Origin: BJGO01 sp039810885
Lineage (GTDB): Bacteria; Bacteroidota; Bacteroidia; Chitinophagales; UBA10324
DNA length: 64,000 nt
Direction of reading: 5' to 3'
Assembly: GCA_039810885.1 (NCBI GenBank)
Contig: JBDHXV010000003.1
Coordinates: 1 to 64,000, forward strand
The notes under the pieces are model-generated. The model had not been told where the DNA came from and did not search any database. It was given only the letters and a program-made list of their open reading frames with translations. Position numbers and translations under genes: made by a program. Shown piece by piece: positions 15,724-25,134 of the stretch (position 1 is its first letter; each line of letters starts with the position of its first letter).

Positions 15724-18700
15724 TTATTTGATATCGAATGCAATCTGATTCTGTTTAACAAAATTGCAATAGCTGCACGATTCCTCTTCACATCCTTTAT
15801 CGAATTCCAGATTTTGAATCTTAGCATAGACTTCGACAACTTTATTTTGCATCCAGTCCATATACTGAGGTTCAATGTTTATGACTTTATTTTCGTATTC
15901 GTCCCTTTTATTCTTCTCTACAAAAGCAAATACACCCTGTATCATATTCCAGTTGCGATTGGGCTTGTAGGCATCGATTAATAATTTATAAAAATACATT
16001 TGCCTCCAATATTCGCCGCCATTATCGCTATCTGTCGGGGGTTTTATATTCTTGGCGGCATTATCCGGGTTTCCTGTTTTGTAGTCAACAACGATTACGT
16101 TTTGATGAAAGATTTCGATTTTATCCATCTTCCCCGTGCATGGCACGCCATGAATTTGTACCTGATTTATTTTAAACTCAAGCTCAACATCTTTATGCCA
16201 CTTTGTAACGTTGGTATCGTAATAATTATTCAGCACCTGCTCCCCTAATTGTGTGCGATTACGGAATTGTATTTCGGTAAATGCCTCACGTTCTTGGTTC
16301 ATACGACTCTTAAACCAAGTAAACATCTTTTCTTTACTCGGGAATACATTATGGTGAAGCTTCATTTCTTTGAATAATTCTTCTAACGCTTTGTGGATCG
16401 CACTTCCGAATACTAAGGAGTCATTAGTTGCAAATGGGGCATTTAAAATATACTTGAAATAAAATTCGATTGGGCATTTCAAATAAGTGTTAAAGCTAGA
16501 TGGGCTCAAAGCAAAGTGCTCCAACTTTAACTTTAGAAAATCTCGTTCGGGTAGCTGTACGCTTGCCCTGGAAGAAACCAATATATCCATCTGATAACGC
16601 AGTAAATCTTCATCGCTGATTTCGACTTGCGTAGCCTCTAAGCCGCTCTCTTCTACAAATAAGGAACGCTCCACTTCCTTTTGCTCATTAGAAAAACGAT
16701 GATAGGAGAGGGTTAGAAATTCTTTTGCACGGGTAAGGGCCACATAAAATAGTCTTCGTGCAGACTCTAATTGATTCGACTCTGTAGAGAATGTCAACGT
16801 ATCGGGCAGAGGATAGCCTTTGTTGTTTGAAGTAGATGCTTCCCATATATTTTTAACACAGCCGATGACGAATACATAACGAAACTCACTACCTTTTGCT
16901 CCATGGCATGAACTAAATACAACGCCATCTTCTTTAAATACGGTTTTATTCATGTCTAAAGAAATGTTATGCGTGTCCATTTGTTGAAGGGTTTGTAAAA
17001 AATCCGAAATGCTTAGCTTGGGGTTTTTATTGTTTTCCGTTTTTAGAAAGTCATAGAAAGTGTTTAGTTGTTCCATCAGTGCATAGCGATCATTATGTTG
17101 AAGGATATAGGAAACCAGGCCGCTATCATAAATAATTCTTTCAAAAAGCATTTGCAGAGTGAGGTTGGCGGAGGCGCTTATCCATTGTGTCAGGTGCGTA
17201 GAAAGAGAACTTATTGCATCGGGTGTGCGGAGTTTAATCTGCTTGAGATGATGGGTGTCGCTGATGATATCACGCCAGTGCATGTCCTTTCTGCCTATGT
17301 ATGTGCGTATATGAGCCATGTCGTGAGGGTGAATGCCAAAGAAATAATAATGCATTATTTGAAATAAAGAGTCTTCGCCACTGTGCGGATTCTTCAGTTC
17401 GGTATCAATGTATTGCATGATATTTATAAGTTGCTGAATCAATATCTGGTCCAGAACATTTATTTTCTTTTTTACCTGATAGGGAATTCCTCGCTTATTA
17501 AAAAAAGCAATCAAATTATCTGCTTGAGCGTGTCGGTAATATAAAACAGCAATATCGGATGGCTTAACTTTCTCCTTTTGAATTAATCGTTCAATTTCTA
17601 AACAAATACCGGCCTCTTCTTGTATGGTGTTCAAGTATTCCAATAGTAGAGGCTGTGCGGGACTATTTAATCTTTCATTTAAAGCAGCAATAATATTCTT
17701 ATCCAATTCGCTCATTACTTTTACCAGGCGCTCGTTGTTGTTTTCTATTACCCGTTTTGAAACATCGAGAATAGCTTGTGTGCTGCGATAATTTTCACGT
17801 AATACAATAGTTTGTAAATTCTTTTTATACTTTGTTGCGAAGTCGGTTATATTTTTCAATCGAGCACCCTGAAATTCATAAATACTTTGATCATCGTCTC
17901 CAACACAGAAGATATTCGGATATTGGTCCACGGGATCATCTGTAAGCAAATTCAAAATATCATTTTGCGCCCCATTGGTGTCTTGAAATTCATCAACTAA
18001 CACATAACGATACTGCTCCTTATATCGCAGCAGCAGATTGGGCGATTCATTAAAAGCGTTAATAACCCATAATATCATATCCTGATAATCGTAACGGTTT
18101 CTGTCGCGCATCATTTGAGTATAGGTAGGGTATAAGGCTACTGCAGCTTGTAACGATTCCATCCTTTTTACCTCAGCCTCAATTTTGGCTACATTGACAT
18201 CACCGGCACTAAACTCTTTGTGTTTTCTCTTATAATAAAAGCCATCACGCTCAGGTAATGACCGAATATAAGTATCGATACATTCATTCACATATTCAGG
18301 CATCCAGTTTTCCGATTTCATATTGCTGTAAAGATTCGACATACGAGCGGCTTCATAATATAAATCCCCTTTCAAGCGCTTAAGAATATTGGTGTAAGGG
18401 AGATTATTAATTATTTCCTCAAGTAATTGTACACGTTCCAATTCGGCAATCAACTCTAACTGTGATTTCTCAAAATAATCAAGGTTAGCTTGAATCACAT
18501 CATTGCAGAAACTGTGAAACGTACAAATCTTTATCTGATGAGCCGATGGACCGATAAATTGCAATAATCGCTTACGCATACTCACGGCACCATTATCAGT
18601 ATAGGTAAGGCATAGAATATTGTGTGGCTCAACTTGATCGTCCGTACTGCGCAAGAGATTCATAATGCGTGCGGCAATAATTTGTGTTTTACCGGTGCCG

Positions 18701-18822
18701 GGCCCGGCCACTACCAATACCGGCCCTTGCAGTGTATCAACAGCCTTCTTTTGTCCCTCATTAAGAGTTTTGTAAAATTCTTCGTAGGCTCTTTCAGTGT
18801 CGGATAGGGTGTAGGAACTCAT
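15724..18822 (-). CDS. UvrD/PcrA-type helicase fused to a PD-(D/E)XK nuclease
   Basis: A 1032-residue superfamily 1A DNA helicase. The Walker A loop is AGPGTGKTQIIAARI (about 40-50), motif II is VLVDEFQDTNGAQ, motif III VGDDDQSIYEFQGA and motif IV RENYRSTQ. Motif VI is represented by RRLFYVALTRAKEFL. From about 770 comes a RecB/AddB-type nuclease domain: FALSPSSFNTYLKCPIEF (Cys783), the metal ligands GKMDKIEI (Asp900) and VVDYKTG (Asp913, Lys915), then QMYFYK. Cysteines 1011, 1016 and 1019 at the end resemble the Fe-S cluster of AddB and Cas4 nucleases, with unusual spacing. It probably processes DNA ends for recombination. A 37-base gap separates it from the DUF4293 gene. Confidence 0.9.
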   Translation of the reverse strand: MSSYTLSDTERAYEEFYKTLNEGQKKAVDTLQGPVLVVAGPGTGKTQIIAARIMNLLRSTDDQVEPHNILCLTYTDNGAVSMRKRLLQFIGPSAHQIKICTFHSFCNDVIQANLDYFEKSQLELIAELERVQLLEEIINNLPYTNILKRLKGDLYYEAARMSNLYSNMKSENWMPEYVNECIDTYIRSLPERDGFYYKRKHKEFSAGDVNVAKIEAEVKRMESLQAAVALYPTYTQMMRDRNRYDYQDMILWVINAFNESPNLLLRYKEQYRYVLVDEFQDTNGAQNDILNLLTDDPVDQYPNIFCVGDDDQSIYEFQGARLKNITDFATKYKKNLQTIVLRENYRSTQAILDVSKRVIENNNERLVKVMSELDKNIIAALNERLNSPAQPLLLEYLNTIQEEAGICLEIERLIQKEKVKPSDIAVLYYRHAQADNLIAFFNKRGIPYQVKKKINVLDQILIQQLINIMQYIDTELKNPHSGEDSLFQIMHYYFFGIHPHDMAHIRTYIGRKDMHWRDIISDTHHLKQIKLRTPDAISSLSTHLTQWISASANLTLQMLFERIIYDSGLVSYILQHNDRYALMEQLNTFYDFLKTENNKNPKLSISDFLQTLQQMDTHNISLDMNKTVFKEDGVVFSSCHGAKGSEFRYVFVIGCVKNIWEASTSNNKGYPLPDTLTFSTESNQLESARRLFYVALTRAKEFLTLSYHRFSNEQKEVERSLFVEESGLEATQVEISDEDLLRYQMDILVSSRASVQLPERDFLKLKLEHFALSPSSFNTYLKCPIEFYFKYILNAPFATNDSLVFGSAIHKALEELFKEMKLHHNVFPSKEKMFTWFKSRMNQEREAFTEIQFRNRTQLGEQVLNNYYDTNVTKWHKDVELEFKINQVQIHGVPCTGKMDKIEIFHQNVIVVDYKTGNPDNAAKNIKPPTDSDNGGEYWRQMYFYKLLIDAYKPNRNWNMIQGVFAFVEKNKRDEYENKVINIEPQYMDWMQNKVVEVYAKIQNLEFDKGCEEESCSYCNFVKQNQIAFDIK

Positions 18823-18872
18823 AAAATATATAGAAATGCGTTTTTAAAGTGGTACTAAAAAGTGCGGTGCTT

Positions 18873-18880
18873 TAACTTTG
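18873..18880 (+). promoter_or_regulatory. Candidate -7 element for the MazG-like gene
   Basis: TAACTTTG matches TAnnTTTG 20 bases before the ATG at 18901. No spaced TTG is seen upstream, so this is a partial match within the short divergent region shared with the helicase gene. Confidence 0.35.
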
Positions 18881-18900
18881 ATTAAAATGCTAAAATAGTA

Positions 18901-19227
18901 ATGACCATACAAGAAGCACAGCAGGCAGTTGATCACTGGGTAAAAACTACCGGAATACGCTATTTTAATGAGTTAACGAATATGGCTATACTCACGGAAG
19001 AGGTAGGAGAGGTGGCGCGCATCATTGCTCGACGCTATGGTGAGCAATCTTTTAAAGAAAGTGATAAGCAAGCAGAGTTAAGCGATGAAATAGCGGATGT
19101 GTTATTTGTACTGATTTGTCTGGCAAATCAAGCGGATATTGACTTAACAGAAGCTTTAAAAAAGAATTTAGAAAAGAAAGCAATCCGAGACAAAGACCGA
19201 CATCTTAAAAATGAAAAGTTAAAATAA
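18901..19227 (+). CDS. MazG-like nucleotide pyrophosphohydrolase
   Basis: A 108-residue all-alpha NTP pyrophosphatase. The metal-binding motif EEVGEVAR followed by ELSDEIADVLF (ExxE-x-ExxD form) is intact. It would hydrolyse an NTP or dNTP to the monophosphate and pyrophosphate, as a house-cleaning enzyme. The short single-domain size places it with RS21-C6 or MazG-like proteins rather than the two-domain MazG. It is divergent from the helicase gene and convergent with the glycosyltransferase gene. Confidence 0.88.
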   Translation: MTIQEAQQAVDHWVKTTGIRYFNELTNMAILTEEVGEVARIIARRYGEQSFKESDKQAELSDEIADVLFVLICLANQADIDLTEALKKNLEKKAIRDKDRHLKNEKLK

Positions 19228-19251
19228 CCAGCACATATTAGTATATATCAC

Positions 19252-21231
19252 TTAAGCTCCGCCTAGCTGAGTAAAACTTTTGCGAATAATTTCTAAGTCG
19301 TGATAAATATTGTAATCGCGGGCATAGAGTAAATTCAATCGGGCAATTGTGCCCTCGTCCCAATCATTTTTCTTAAAAGGGGTCAGTGGAGTAAGAATGC
19401 CTTTGCGGATATGCGGCAATGCAGTCAGCGCGTTTCCATTATTAGAGCCCGCATATCCCACCCAACTTCTTTTTCCCGTAAGAACAAGGATACTATTGGC
19501 CCACACCCCAAGAGGCTGTCTGAATTTCCTGAACAATAAAAACCAAAGAGGAATCAATAGAATGGCGATGATGATATCGAGCATACGCTTATTCCGCTGT
19601 TGCTGGGGGGTGTTGATATTCAATTGTATCTCAAGAGTATAAAGCTCTCCCTGCATATCTTTAGAGTGAGAGCCGATAATGCTCTCGCTCTCTTTCGGAA
19701 CAATTTTATACTCCGTTCCTTGTCCAAGAGAACTCATTAAGTCAATAATTTTCTCTGCCGGCACATCTGCAGCACAGAAAATAATTTCATCAATGTGATA
19801 TAATGTGGTGATGTCTTTTATGTCGGGCAGGTCACCAAGATAGCCGGAAGAACTATAGCGGGTTTCGCAATTGGTTACATCAATATACCCTTCAATCTGC
19901 ACCCGCGCCTGACTTAGTGAAATCAGATTATTCACTCTTTGATACTCGCTCAATGAGCCAACGACCACAGCCCTCTTTTGACGAAGTTGCTCAATGTCTA
20001 TGTTGCCATACTTAATTAAATGAATAAGTAAACGCAAAGAGATTAATGCTACGGCAGAATAGGCAAAGCCCAATAAAATCATAGCTCGAGAAAAGCGTAA
20101 CGAGTCATTAAGAAATCCGTAGCCGGCGGCAATAAAAATGGTGCCGAAGAGTAATCCGCGGAGTACCCGGCTGAGCTTTATCGGCTTGTCGTATCCCCCA
20201 TTAAAGTAAATCCCCGAAATCCAAATCAGAATATAGGCCGGAACAACAATAAAAGTAAAAGTTGCAGGATAGGTAACGCCCTCGCTCAGCTTCACATTTT
20301 GCTCCCAGAAAACTTTTATTAGGAACATGCCGGCATACATTAGTATAACATCTATCAGCGGCCATCCGAGACGCTTAAACCCGTTTCCCAGCAGAGTAAG
20401 GAATGCGCGCACATATATAGCCGTTTGAATAATAAAAATAAATGGGCCGGCCTTACTGCCACCAAAATGTTTGCGAGCAAAAATGATCATCGCCTGGTAA
20501 AACATCCGCACATAATTCAGGCTGCCTTTCTTGGTACTCTCTCCCTTGTAATGTATGATGCGGGTTTCACTGAAATAATAGTTCTTAAAGCCCGCCTGAA
20601 CGATACGATAGGATAAATCAATGTCTTCTCCATACATAAAAAAAGTTTCATCCAACAATCCAATCTTATCAAGCACACTGCGGCGCATCATCATAAACGC
20701 ACCGGCCAATACATCCACTTCCTGATTAGAATCTTTACTTAAATGCCCCAGATAATATCCGGCTAATAATTTTGATTTTGGAAAAAGAGCAGTTAGGCCA
20801 AAGACTTTACAGAAAGCAACCCATGGAGAGGGAAATCCGCGCTTAGACTCGGGCAGGTAATTACCGCTGCCATCAATCATTTTAACTCCCAACCCACCAG
20901 CTTCGGGGTGAGCATCCATAAAAGCAATACATTTAGCAAAAGTGTCCTGTTGCACCACCGTATCAGGATTCAATAACAAAACATATTCTCCACGTGATAC
21001 TCGAATGGCCATATTATTGGCCTTTGCAAAGCCTACATTCCTTTTGTTTTCTACCAAAATAACATTTGGAAAGCGTTCTTTTAACATCTGTACCGAGTCG
21101 TCTGGTGATGCATTATCCACTACAAGGATCTCTACATCTCTATGGCCATTGACGGCACGAGATACCGAATGGAGACAGTGCTCCAAAAAATATTTTACAT
21201 TGTAGTTGACAATTATGATGCTTAGTTTCAT
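19252..21231 (-). CDS. Two-part protein: GT2 glycosyltransferase plus membrane phosphoglycosyl-transferase-like region
   Basis: A 659-residue protein. Residues 1-240 form a GT2 domain: KLSIIIVNYNVKYFLEHCL, LVVDNASPDDS, LLLNPDTVV and DETFFMYGEDIDLSYR. Residues about 270-430 hold several membrane helices, followed by a Rossmann-like stretch RAVVVGSLSEYQRVNNL and GYIDVT that resembles the middle of WbaP/EpsE-type sugar transferases. The end begins NKRMLDIIIAILLIPLWF, as such transferases do, then has GKRSWVGY and LYARDYNIYHDLEII, but the DE catalytic motif and the usual arginine-rich middle are missing. The GT2 part should be active; the rear part looks degenerate. Likely role: cell-surface glycan synthesis. 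It follows recR by 3 bases. Confidence 0.82.
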   Translation of the reverse strand: MKLSIIIVNYNVKYFLEHCLHSVSRAVNGHRDVEILVVDNASPDDSVQMLKERFPNVILVENKRNVGFAKANNMAIRVSRGEYVLLLNPDTVVQQDTFAKCIAFMDAHPEAGGLGVKMIDGSGNYLPESKRGFPSPWVAFCKVFGLTALFPKSKLLAGYYLGHLSKDSNQEVDVLAGAFMMMRRSVLDKIGLLDETFFMYGEDIDLSYRIVQAGFKNYYFSETRIIHYKGESTKKGSLNYVRMFYQAMIIFARKHFGGSKAGPFIFIIQTAIYVRAFLTLLGNGFKRLGWPLIDVILMYAGMFLIKVFWEQNVKLSEGVTYPATFTFIVVPAYILIWISGIYFNGGYDKPIKLSRVLRGLLFGTIFIAAGYGFLNDSLRFSRAMILLGFAYSAVALISLRLLIHLIKYGNIDIEQLRQKRAVVVGSLSEYQRVNNLISLSQARVQIEGYIDVTNCETRYSSSGYLGDLPDIKDITTLYHIDEIIFCAADVPAEKIIDLMSSLGQGTEYKIVPKESESIIGSHSKDMQGELYTLEIQLNINTPQQQRNKRMLDIIIAILLIPLWFLLFRKFRQPLGVWANSILVLTGKRSWVGYAGSNNGNALTALPHIRKGILTPLTPFKKNDWDEGTIARLNLLYARDYNIYHDLEIIRKSFTQLGGA

Positions 21232-21234
21232 CCG

Positions 21235-21855
21235 CTAACGTTGCACCAGATAGTTTTCATAAGGCATGCGTGACGTAATTGAACGTGCCAAAGTCATATC
21301 ATCGGTGTATTCCAGCTCGGCACCAAAGGCAACCCCGCGAGAGAGGGTTGTTATCTTCAAAGGATAATTGTGCAACCTTTTAGAAATATAGAAAATGGTC
21401 GTATCACCATCGATTGTTGGGTTCAGGGCCATAATAATTTCATCTACCCCCTCGTGGGCAACACGTTGTACCAACGATTCAACGTAAAGCTGGGCGGGGG
21501 TAATACCTTCAAGGGGGCTTATCACACCACCTAATACGTGATATGTGCCCGAAAATTGTTGTGTGCTTTCGATAGCAATCACATCTCGAATGCCTTCCAC
21601 CACACAAATTATCTTTTGATTTCTTTTGGGACTACTACAAATACTACACAACTCTCCATCACTAATATTATGACAAACTCGACAATAAGTCACCTCACGC
21701 CGCATCCGGCGCAACGCATCAGAAAAATGCTCGGTTTGCTGCACATCCTGCTTTAACAAATGCAGAACTAACCTTAGCGCGGTCTTCCGTCCAATTCCCG
21801 GCAGCCGTTCAAATTCGCATACGGCATCTTCTATCAGTTTAGAAGGTAAATTCAT
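21235..21855 (-). CDS. recR: Recombination protein RecR
   Basis: A 206-residue recombination mediator that with RecO and RecF loads RecA on gapped DNA. It has the N-terminal helix-hairpin-helix FERLPGIGRKTALRLVLHLL, the four-cysteine zinc finger CRVCHNISDGELCSIC and the Toprim domain beginning CVVEGIRDVIAIE. The C-terminal Walker B-like LSRGVAFGAELEYTDDMTLARS block is conserved. It is the first gene of a unit with the glycosyltransferase. Confidence 0.96.
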   Translation of the reverse strand: MNLPSKLIEDAVCEFERLPGIGRKTALRLVLHLLKQDVQQTEHFSDALRRMRREVTYCRVCHNISDGELCSICSSPKRNQKIICVVEGIRDVIAIESTQQFSGTYHVLGGVISPLEGITPAQLYVESLVQRVAHEGVDEIIMALNPTIDGDTTIFYISKRLHNYPLKITTLSRGVAFGAELEYTDDMTLARSITSRMPYENYLVQR

Positions 21856-21956
21856 CGGGCTAATTTAAGTGCAAAGACATAGATAGTTAAACTCAATAGA
21901 TAACACTGAGTTTTATACCTGTTTTCAAAAGAGGATAAATATTTTTATAAACACTA

Positions 21957-21987
21957 TTGTCATTCTCAAAGCAGAACCTTACTTTTG
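21957..21987 (+). promoter_or_regulatory. Promoter of the S10 ribosomal protein operon
   Basis: TTG at 21957-21959, a 20-base spacer, and TACTTTTG at 21980-21987 match the Bacteroidota primary promoter exactly. Transcription would start near 21994, leaving a leader of about 23 bases before rpsJ. This is the best promoter match in the window. Confidence 0.75.
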
Positions 21988-22016
21988 CCGTCCCTTTTAA
22001 AAAGTTCATTGAAATA

Positions 22017-22322
22017 ATGGCACAAAGAATCAGAATAAAACTACTCTCATTCGACCACAACTTGGTTGATAAAAGTTGCGACAAAATCGTTAAAACCGTT
22101 CGCAACACAGGCGCTATCGTGGCGGGCCCCATACCATTGCCTACAGAGAAGAAAATAGTTACCGTGCTGCGCTCACCACACGTAAACAAAAAAGCCAGAG
22201 AGCAATTCCAATTGTGCACCTACAAAAGGATGTTAGATATCTATACCTCTACATCCAAAACCGTTGACGCTCTTTCTAAATTAGAATTGCCAAGCGGAGT
22301 AGAAATTATTATAAAAGGATAA
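22017..22322 (+). CDS. rpsJ: 30S ribosomal protein S10
   Basis: A 101-residue S10, of normal length, beginning AQRIRIKLLSFDHNLVD and containing GPIPLPTEKKIVTVLRSPHVNKKAREQF. S10 sits in the 30S head and also acts as NusE in antitermination. ATG 22017 is chosen because upstream in-frame codons overlap the promoter. It opens the operon and is followed by a 72-base gap before rplC. Neither fusA nor rpsL/rpsG, common upstream neighbours, is present. Confidence 0.97.
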   Translation: MAQRIRIKLLSFDHNLVDKSCDKIVKTVRNTGAIVAGPIPLPTEKKIVTVLRSPHVNKKAREQFQLCTYKRMLDIYTSTSKTVDALSKLELPSGVEIIIKG

Positions 22323-22394
22323 AAAAACTAAATCGGTTAAAGATTCCCTCTCGGGAATCAAATTGCCGGAAAAACATAAAAACGAATACACTCG

Positions 22395-23012
22395 ATGAAA
22401 GGTATTATCGGAAAAAAAGTTGGAATGACGAGCATTTATGATCCTCAGGGTAAAGCAATACCCTGCACGATCATTGAAGCCGGACCTTGTGTGGTAACTC
22501 AAGTTAAAACACTAGATAACGATGGTTACGAAGCGGTGCAAATCGGCTTCGGAGCCAAGAAAGAAAAGAACACCACAAAAGCCATGAAAGGACATTTTGC
22601 GAAAGCGAGTACAACGCCTAAGCGCAAATTGGTTGAAATCAGAAACTTCGCAATAGACAAAAACATAGGCGATATGGTTACAACTGAAATCTTTGCTGAA
22701 GGAGAACAGGTTAACGTGGTGGGGACTTCAAAAGGTCGTGGATTTCAAGGCGTTATTAAGCGCCACGGTTTTGGCGGTATCGGAATGAAACATCACGGAC
22801 AACACGACCGCGAACGCGCACCCGGGTCACTTGGTGGTTCTTCTTACCCATCACGCGTATTCAAAGGATTGCGCATGGCCGGACGTATGGGGGGCGATCG
22901 TGTGAAAATGAAAAATCTGAAGATTGTCAAAATCTTTAACGACAAAAATTTAATTCTTGTTAACGGAAACGTTCCCGGAGCTAAGGGTTCGTTTGTAATT
23001 ATAGAAAATTAA
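22395..23012 (+). CDS. rplC: 50S ribosomal protein L3
   Basis: A 205-residue L3 with the start KGIIGKKVGMTSIYDPQG and the extended loop containing GRGFQGVIKRHGFGG and HGQHDRERAPGSLG that reaches toward the peptidyl-transferase centre. The glutamine of the methylated GQ-type site appears in the GQHD turn. L3 nucleates early 50S assembly. The stop is one base from the rplD start. Confidence 0.97.
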   Translation: MKGIIGKKVGMTSIYDPQGKAIPCTIIEAGPCVVTQVKTLDNDGYEAVQIGFGAKKEKNTTKAMKGHFAKASTTPKRKLVEIRNFAIDKNIGDMVTTEIFAEGEQVNVVGTSKGRGFQGVIKRHGFGGIGMKHHGQHDRERAPGSLGGSSYPSRVFKGLRMAGRMGGDRVKMKNLKIVKIFNDKNLILVNGNVPGAKGSFVIIEN

Positions 23013-23013
23013 T

Positions 23014-23640
23014 ATGAAGATTGACGTTTTAAATACTAACGGGCAAAAGACAGGAAGAAGCGTTGAACTCAACGCTGAGTACTTCGGCATTGAACCCAAT
23101 GAACACGCCCTGTACCTTGCTGTGAAGCAATACTTAGCTAATCAACGACAAGGAACTCACAAAACCCTTGAGAAGTCAGAAGTGTCCGGCTCGACACGTA
23201 AATTACACAAACAGAAGGGAACAGGCGGCTCTCGTAAGGGCAGCATTAAGAATCCGGCTTTTTATGGAGGAGCTCGCGTTTTTGGTCCTAAGCCACGTGA
23301 CTACAGTTTTAAATTGAATCAAAAAACAAAAGACCTTGCAAAGCGCTCCGCATTGTCAGCAAAAGCTAAATCGGATGCCGTTTGCGTTATAGAGGACTTT
23401 AAACTAAGTGGATTTAAAACCAAGGAATACAGCCAGATCCTAAAAAATCTTGGCGTGAATAAAATAAAAACGCTATTGATTATTCCTGAGCACGATACCA
23501 ACATCGTGATTTCATCACGCAATATTCCGAATACAACGATAGCACGCGCATCTGACTTGAATGCTTATCAAATAATGAATAGCAAAAAAGTCATTTTTAC
23601 AGAAGGTTCATTATCTAAATTAAACGCTTCAGCCGAATAA
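23014..23640 (+). CDS. rplD: 50S ribosomal protein L4
   Basis: A 208-residue L4. The basic loop RKLHKQKGTGGSRKGSIKNPAFYGGARVFGPKPRDY lines the exit tunnel in this family and is intact. In E. coli L4 represses its own operon; whether that holds here cannot be read from the sequence, as no clear leader structure is seen. Very close spacing to rplC and rplW indicates one transcript. Confidence 0.96.
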   Translation: MKIDVLNTNGQKTGRSVELNAEYFGIEPNEHALYLAVKQYLANQRQGTHKTLEKSEVSGSTRKLHKQKGTGGSRKGSIKNPAFYGGARVFGPKPRDYSFKLNQKTKDLAKRSALSAKAKSDAVCVIEDFKLSGFKTKEYSQILKNLGVNKIKTLLIIPEHDTNIVISSRNIPNTTIARASDLNAYQIMNSKKVIFTEGSLSKLNASAE

Positions 23641-23651
23641 ATAGCATCACT

Positions 23652-23945
23652 ATGAAAGACGTTTTAATCCGCCCTTTAATCACAGAAAAACTAACCGGAC
23701 AATCTGAAAAATTGCATCGTTACGGTTTTGTGGTAACCATCGAGGCTAACAAAATTGACATTAAGAAAGCAGTAGAGCAGATGTATGGTGTTACCGTTAC
23801 GGATGTGAACACCAATATTCGCCCCAATAAATTAAAAACGCGCTACACCAAAAGCGGTCAAACTAAAGGAATGACGGGTAAGATGAAAAAAGCTTACGTA
23901 ACCCTTGCAGCCGGTGAAGCCATTGACTTTTACGCAAACATTTAA
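23652..23945 (+). CDS. rplW: 50S ribosomal protein L23
   Basis: A 97-residue L23 beginning VLIRPLITEKLTGQSEK, with the VNTNIRPNKLKTRYTKSGQTKG loop and an acidic-hydrophobic end. L23 lies at the tunnel exit and is the docking site for trigger factor and signal recognition particle. It sits in the standard place between rplD and rplB. Confidence 0.96.
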   Translation: MKDVLIRPLITEKLTGQSEKLHRYGFVVTIEANKIDIKKAVEQMYGVTVTDVNTNIRPNKLKTRYTKSGQTKGMTGKMKKAYVTLAAGEAIDFYANI

Positions 23946-23994
23946 TCACTTTTAAACTATCGTTGAGATTAACGGATAAATAATCTGATAAAAA

Positions 23995-24819
23995 ATGGGA
24001 ACAAAGAAATATACTCCGGTAACGCCCGGAACCCGCTTTAAGATTGGTAACACTTACGAAGAAATTACCACATCTACCCCCGAAAAGAGCTTAGTTGAAG
24101 CTAAGCCCAAAACCGGAGGCCGAAACTATCAGGGGCGACGTTCAATGCGTTACATCGGAGGTGGACACAAGCAACAATATCGTGTCATTGACTTTAAGCG
24201 AGATAAGAATGGTATTCCGGCTACAGTTAAAACCATTGAATACGATCCCAATCGCTCAGGCTTCATTGCATTATTAAGCTATAAAGATGGCGAGAAACGA
24301 TATATTCTGGCTCCAAACGGGTTAAAAGTAGGTGATGTCGTTGTATCTGGTGATGGCGCAGCCCCTGAGATAGGTAATGCTTTGTTTATCAAAGATATTC
24401 CACTCGGCACAATCATACATAGCATCGAATTGCAGCCGGGTAAAGGTGCAGCTTTTGTTCGCAGCGCGGGAAGCAGTGCGCAGTTAGCGGCAAAAGAGGA
24501 GCGTTACGCAACCATTAAATTACCTTCAGGAGAAGTTCGCCGCATCTTGGTTACTTGTATGGCAAGCATAGGTTCTGTGTCAAACCCCGATCACATTCTC
24601 GAAGTATATGGCAAAGCCGGGGCAAAGCGTTGGCGCGGCATTCGCCCACGCAATCGTGGTGTAGCGATGAATCCGGTAGATCACCCGATGGGTGGCGGTG
24701 AAGGTAAAGCCTCAGGAGGTCATCCTCGCAGCCGTAGCGGCAAGTACGCCAAAGGCGAGAAAACTCGCGCGCCTAAGAAGGCTTCTAATAAATTAATCAT
24801 CAGTAGAAGAAAGAAATAA
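23995..24819 (+). CDS. rplB: 50S ribosomal protein L2
   Basis: A 274-residue L2 of standard length. Conserved parts are GGRNYQGRRSMRYIGGGHKQ, YDPNRSGFIALLSYKDGEKRYI and the C-terminal RGVAMNPVDHPMGGGEGKASGGHPRS, which contains the histidine next to the peptidyl-transferase centre. It is essential for subunit joining. It follows rplW after 49 bases. Confidence 0.97.
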   Translation: MGTKKYTPVTPGTRFKIGNTYEEITTSTPEKSLVEAKPKTGGRNYQGRRSMRYIGGGHKQQYRVIDFKRDKNGIPATVKTIEYDPNRSGFIALLSYKDGEKRYILAPNGLKVGDVVVSGDGAAPEIGNALFIKDIPLGTIIHSIELQPGKGAAFVRSAGSSAQLAAKEERYATIKLPSGEVRRILVTCMASIGSVSNPDHILEVYGKAGAKRWRGIRPRNRGVAMNPVDHPMGGGEGKASGGHPRSRSGKYAKGEKTRAPKKASNKLIISRRKK

Positions 24820-24843
24820 TCTTAATCTCTTAAAGCATAACGA

Positions 24844-25113
24844 ATGAGCAGATCGATAAAAAAGGGCCCCTACGTTGACCATAATCTCCAAAAGAAGGTT
24901 GACACAATGAACGCCTCAGGCAAAAAGACAGTGATTAAAACATGGTCACGTCGTTCAACCATTACGCCCGACTTTGTAGGACACACTTTTGCCGTACATA
25001 ACGGAAACAAATTCATTCCGATTTATGTGGGAGAAAACATGGTAGGGCACAAGTTAGGTGAGTTTGCCCCTACGCGCAACTTCAAAGGGCACTCATCTAA
25101 GAAAATTGCTTAA
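24844..25113 (+). CDS. rpsS: 30S ribosomal protein S19
   Basis: An 89-residue S19 with the sequence SRSIKKGPYVDHNLQKKV, WSRRSTITPDFVGHTFAVHNG and the C-terminal GEFAPTRNFKGHSSKK. It binds the 30S head with S13. Position after rplB and before rplV is the standard order. Confidence 0.97.
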   Translation: MSRSIKKGPYVDHNLQKKVDTMNASGKKTVIKTWSRRSTITPDFVGHTFAVHNGNKFIPIYVGENMVGHKLGEFAPTRNFKGHSSKKIA

Positions 25114-25134
25114 TCAAAATAAATAAAAGGAATC

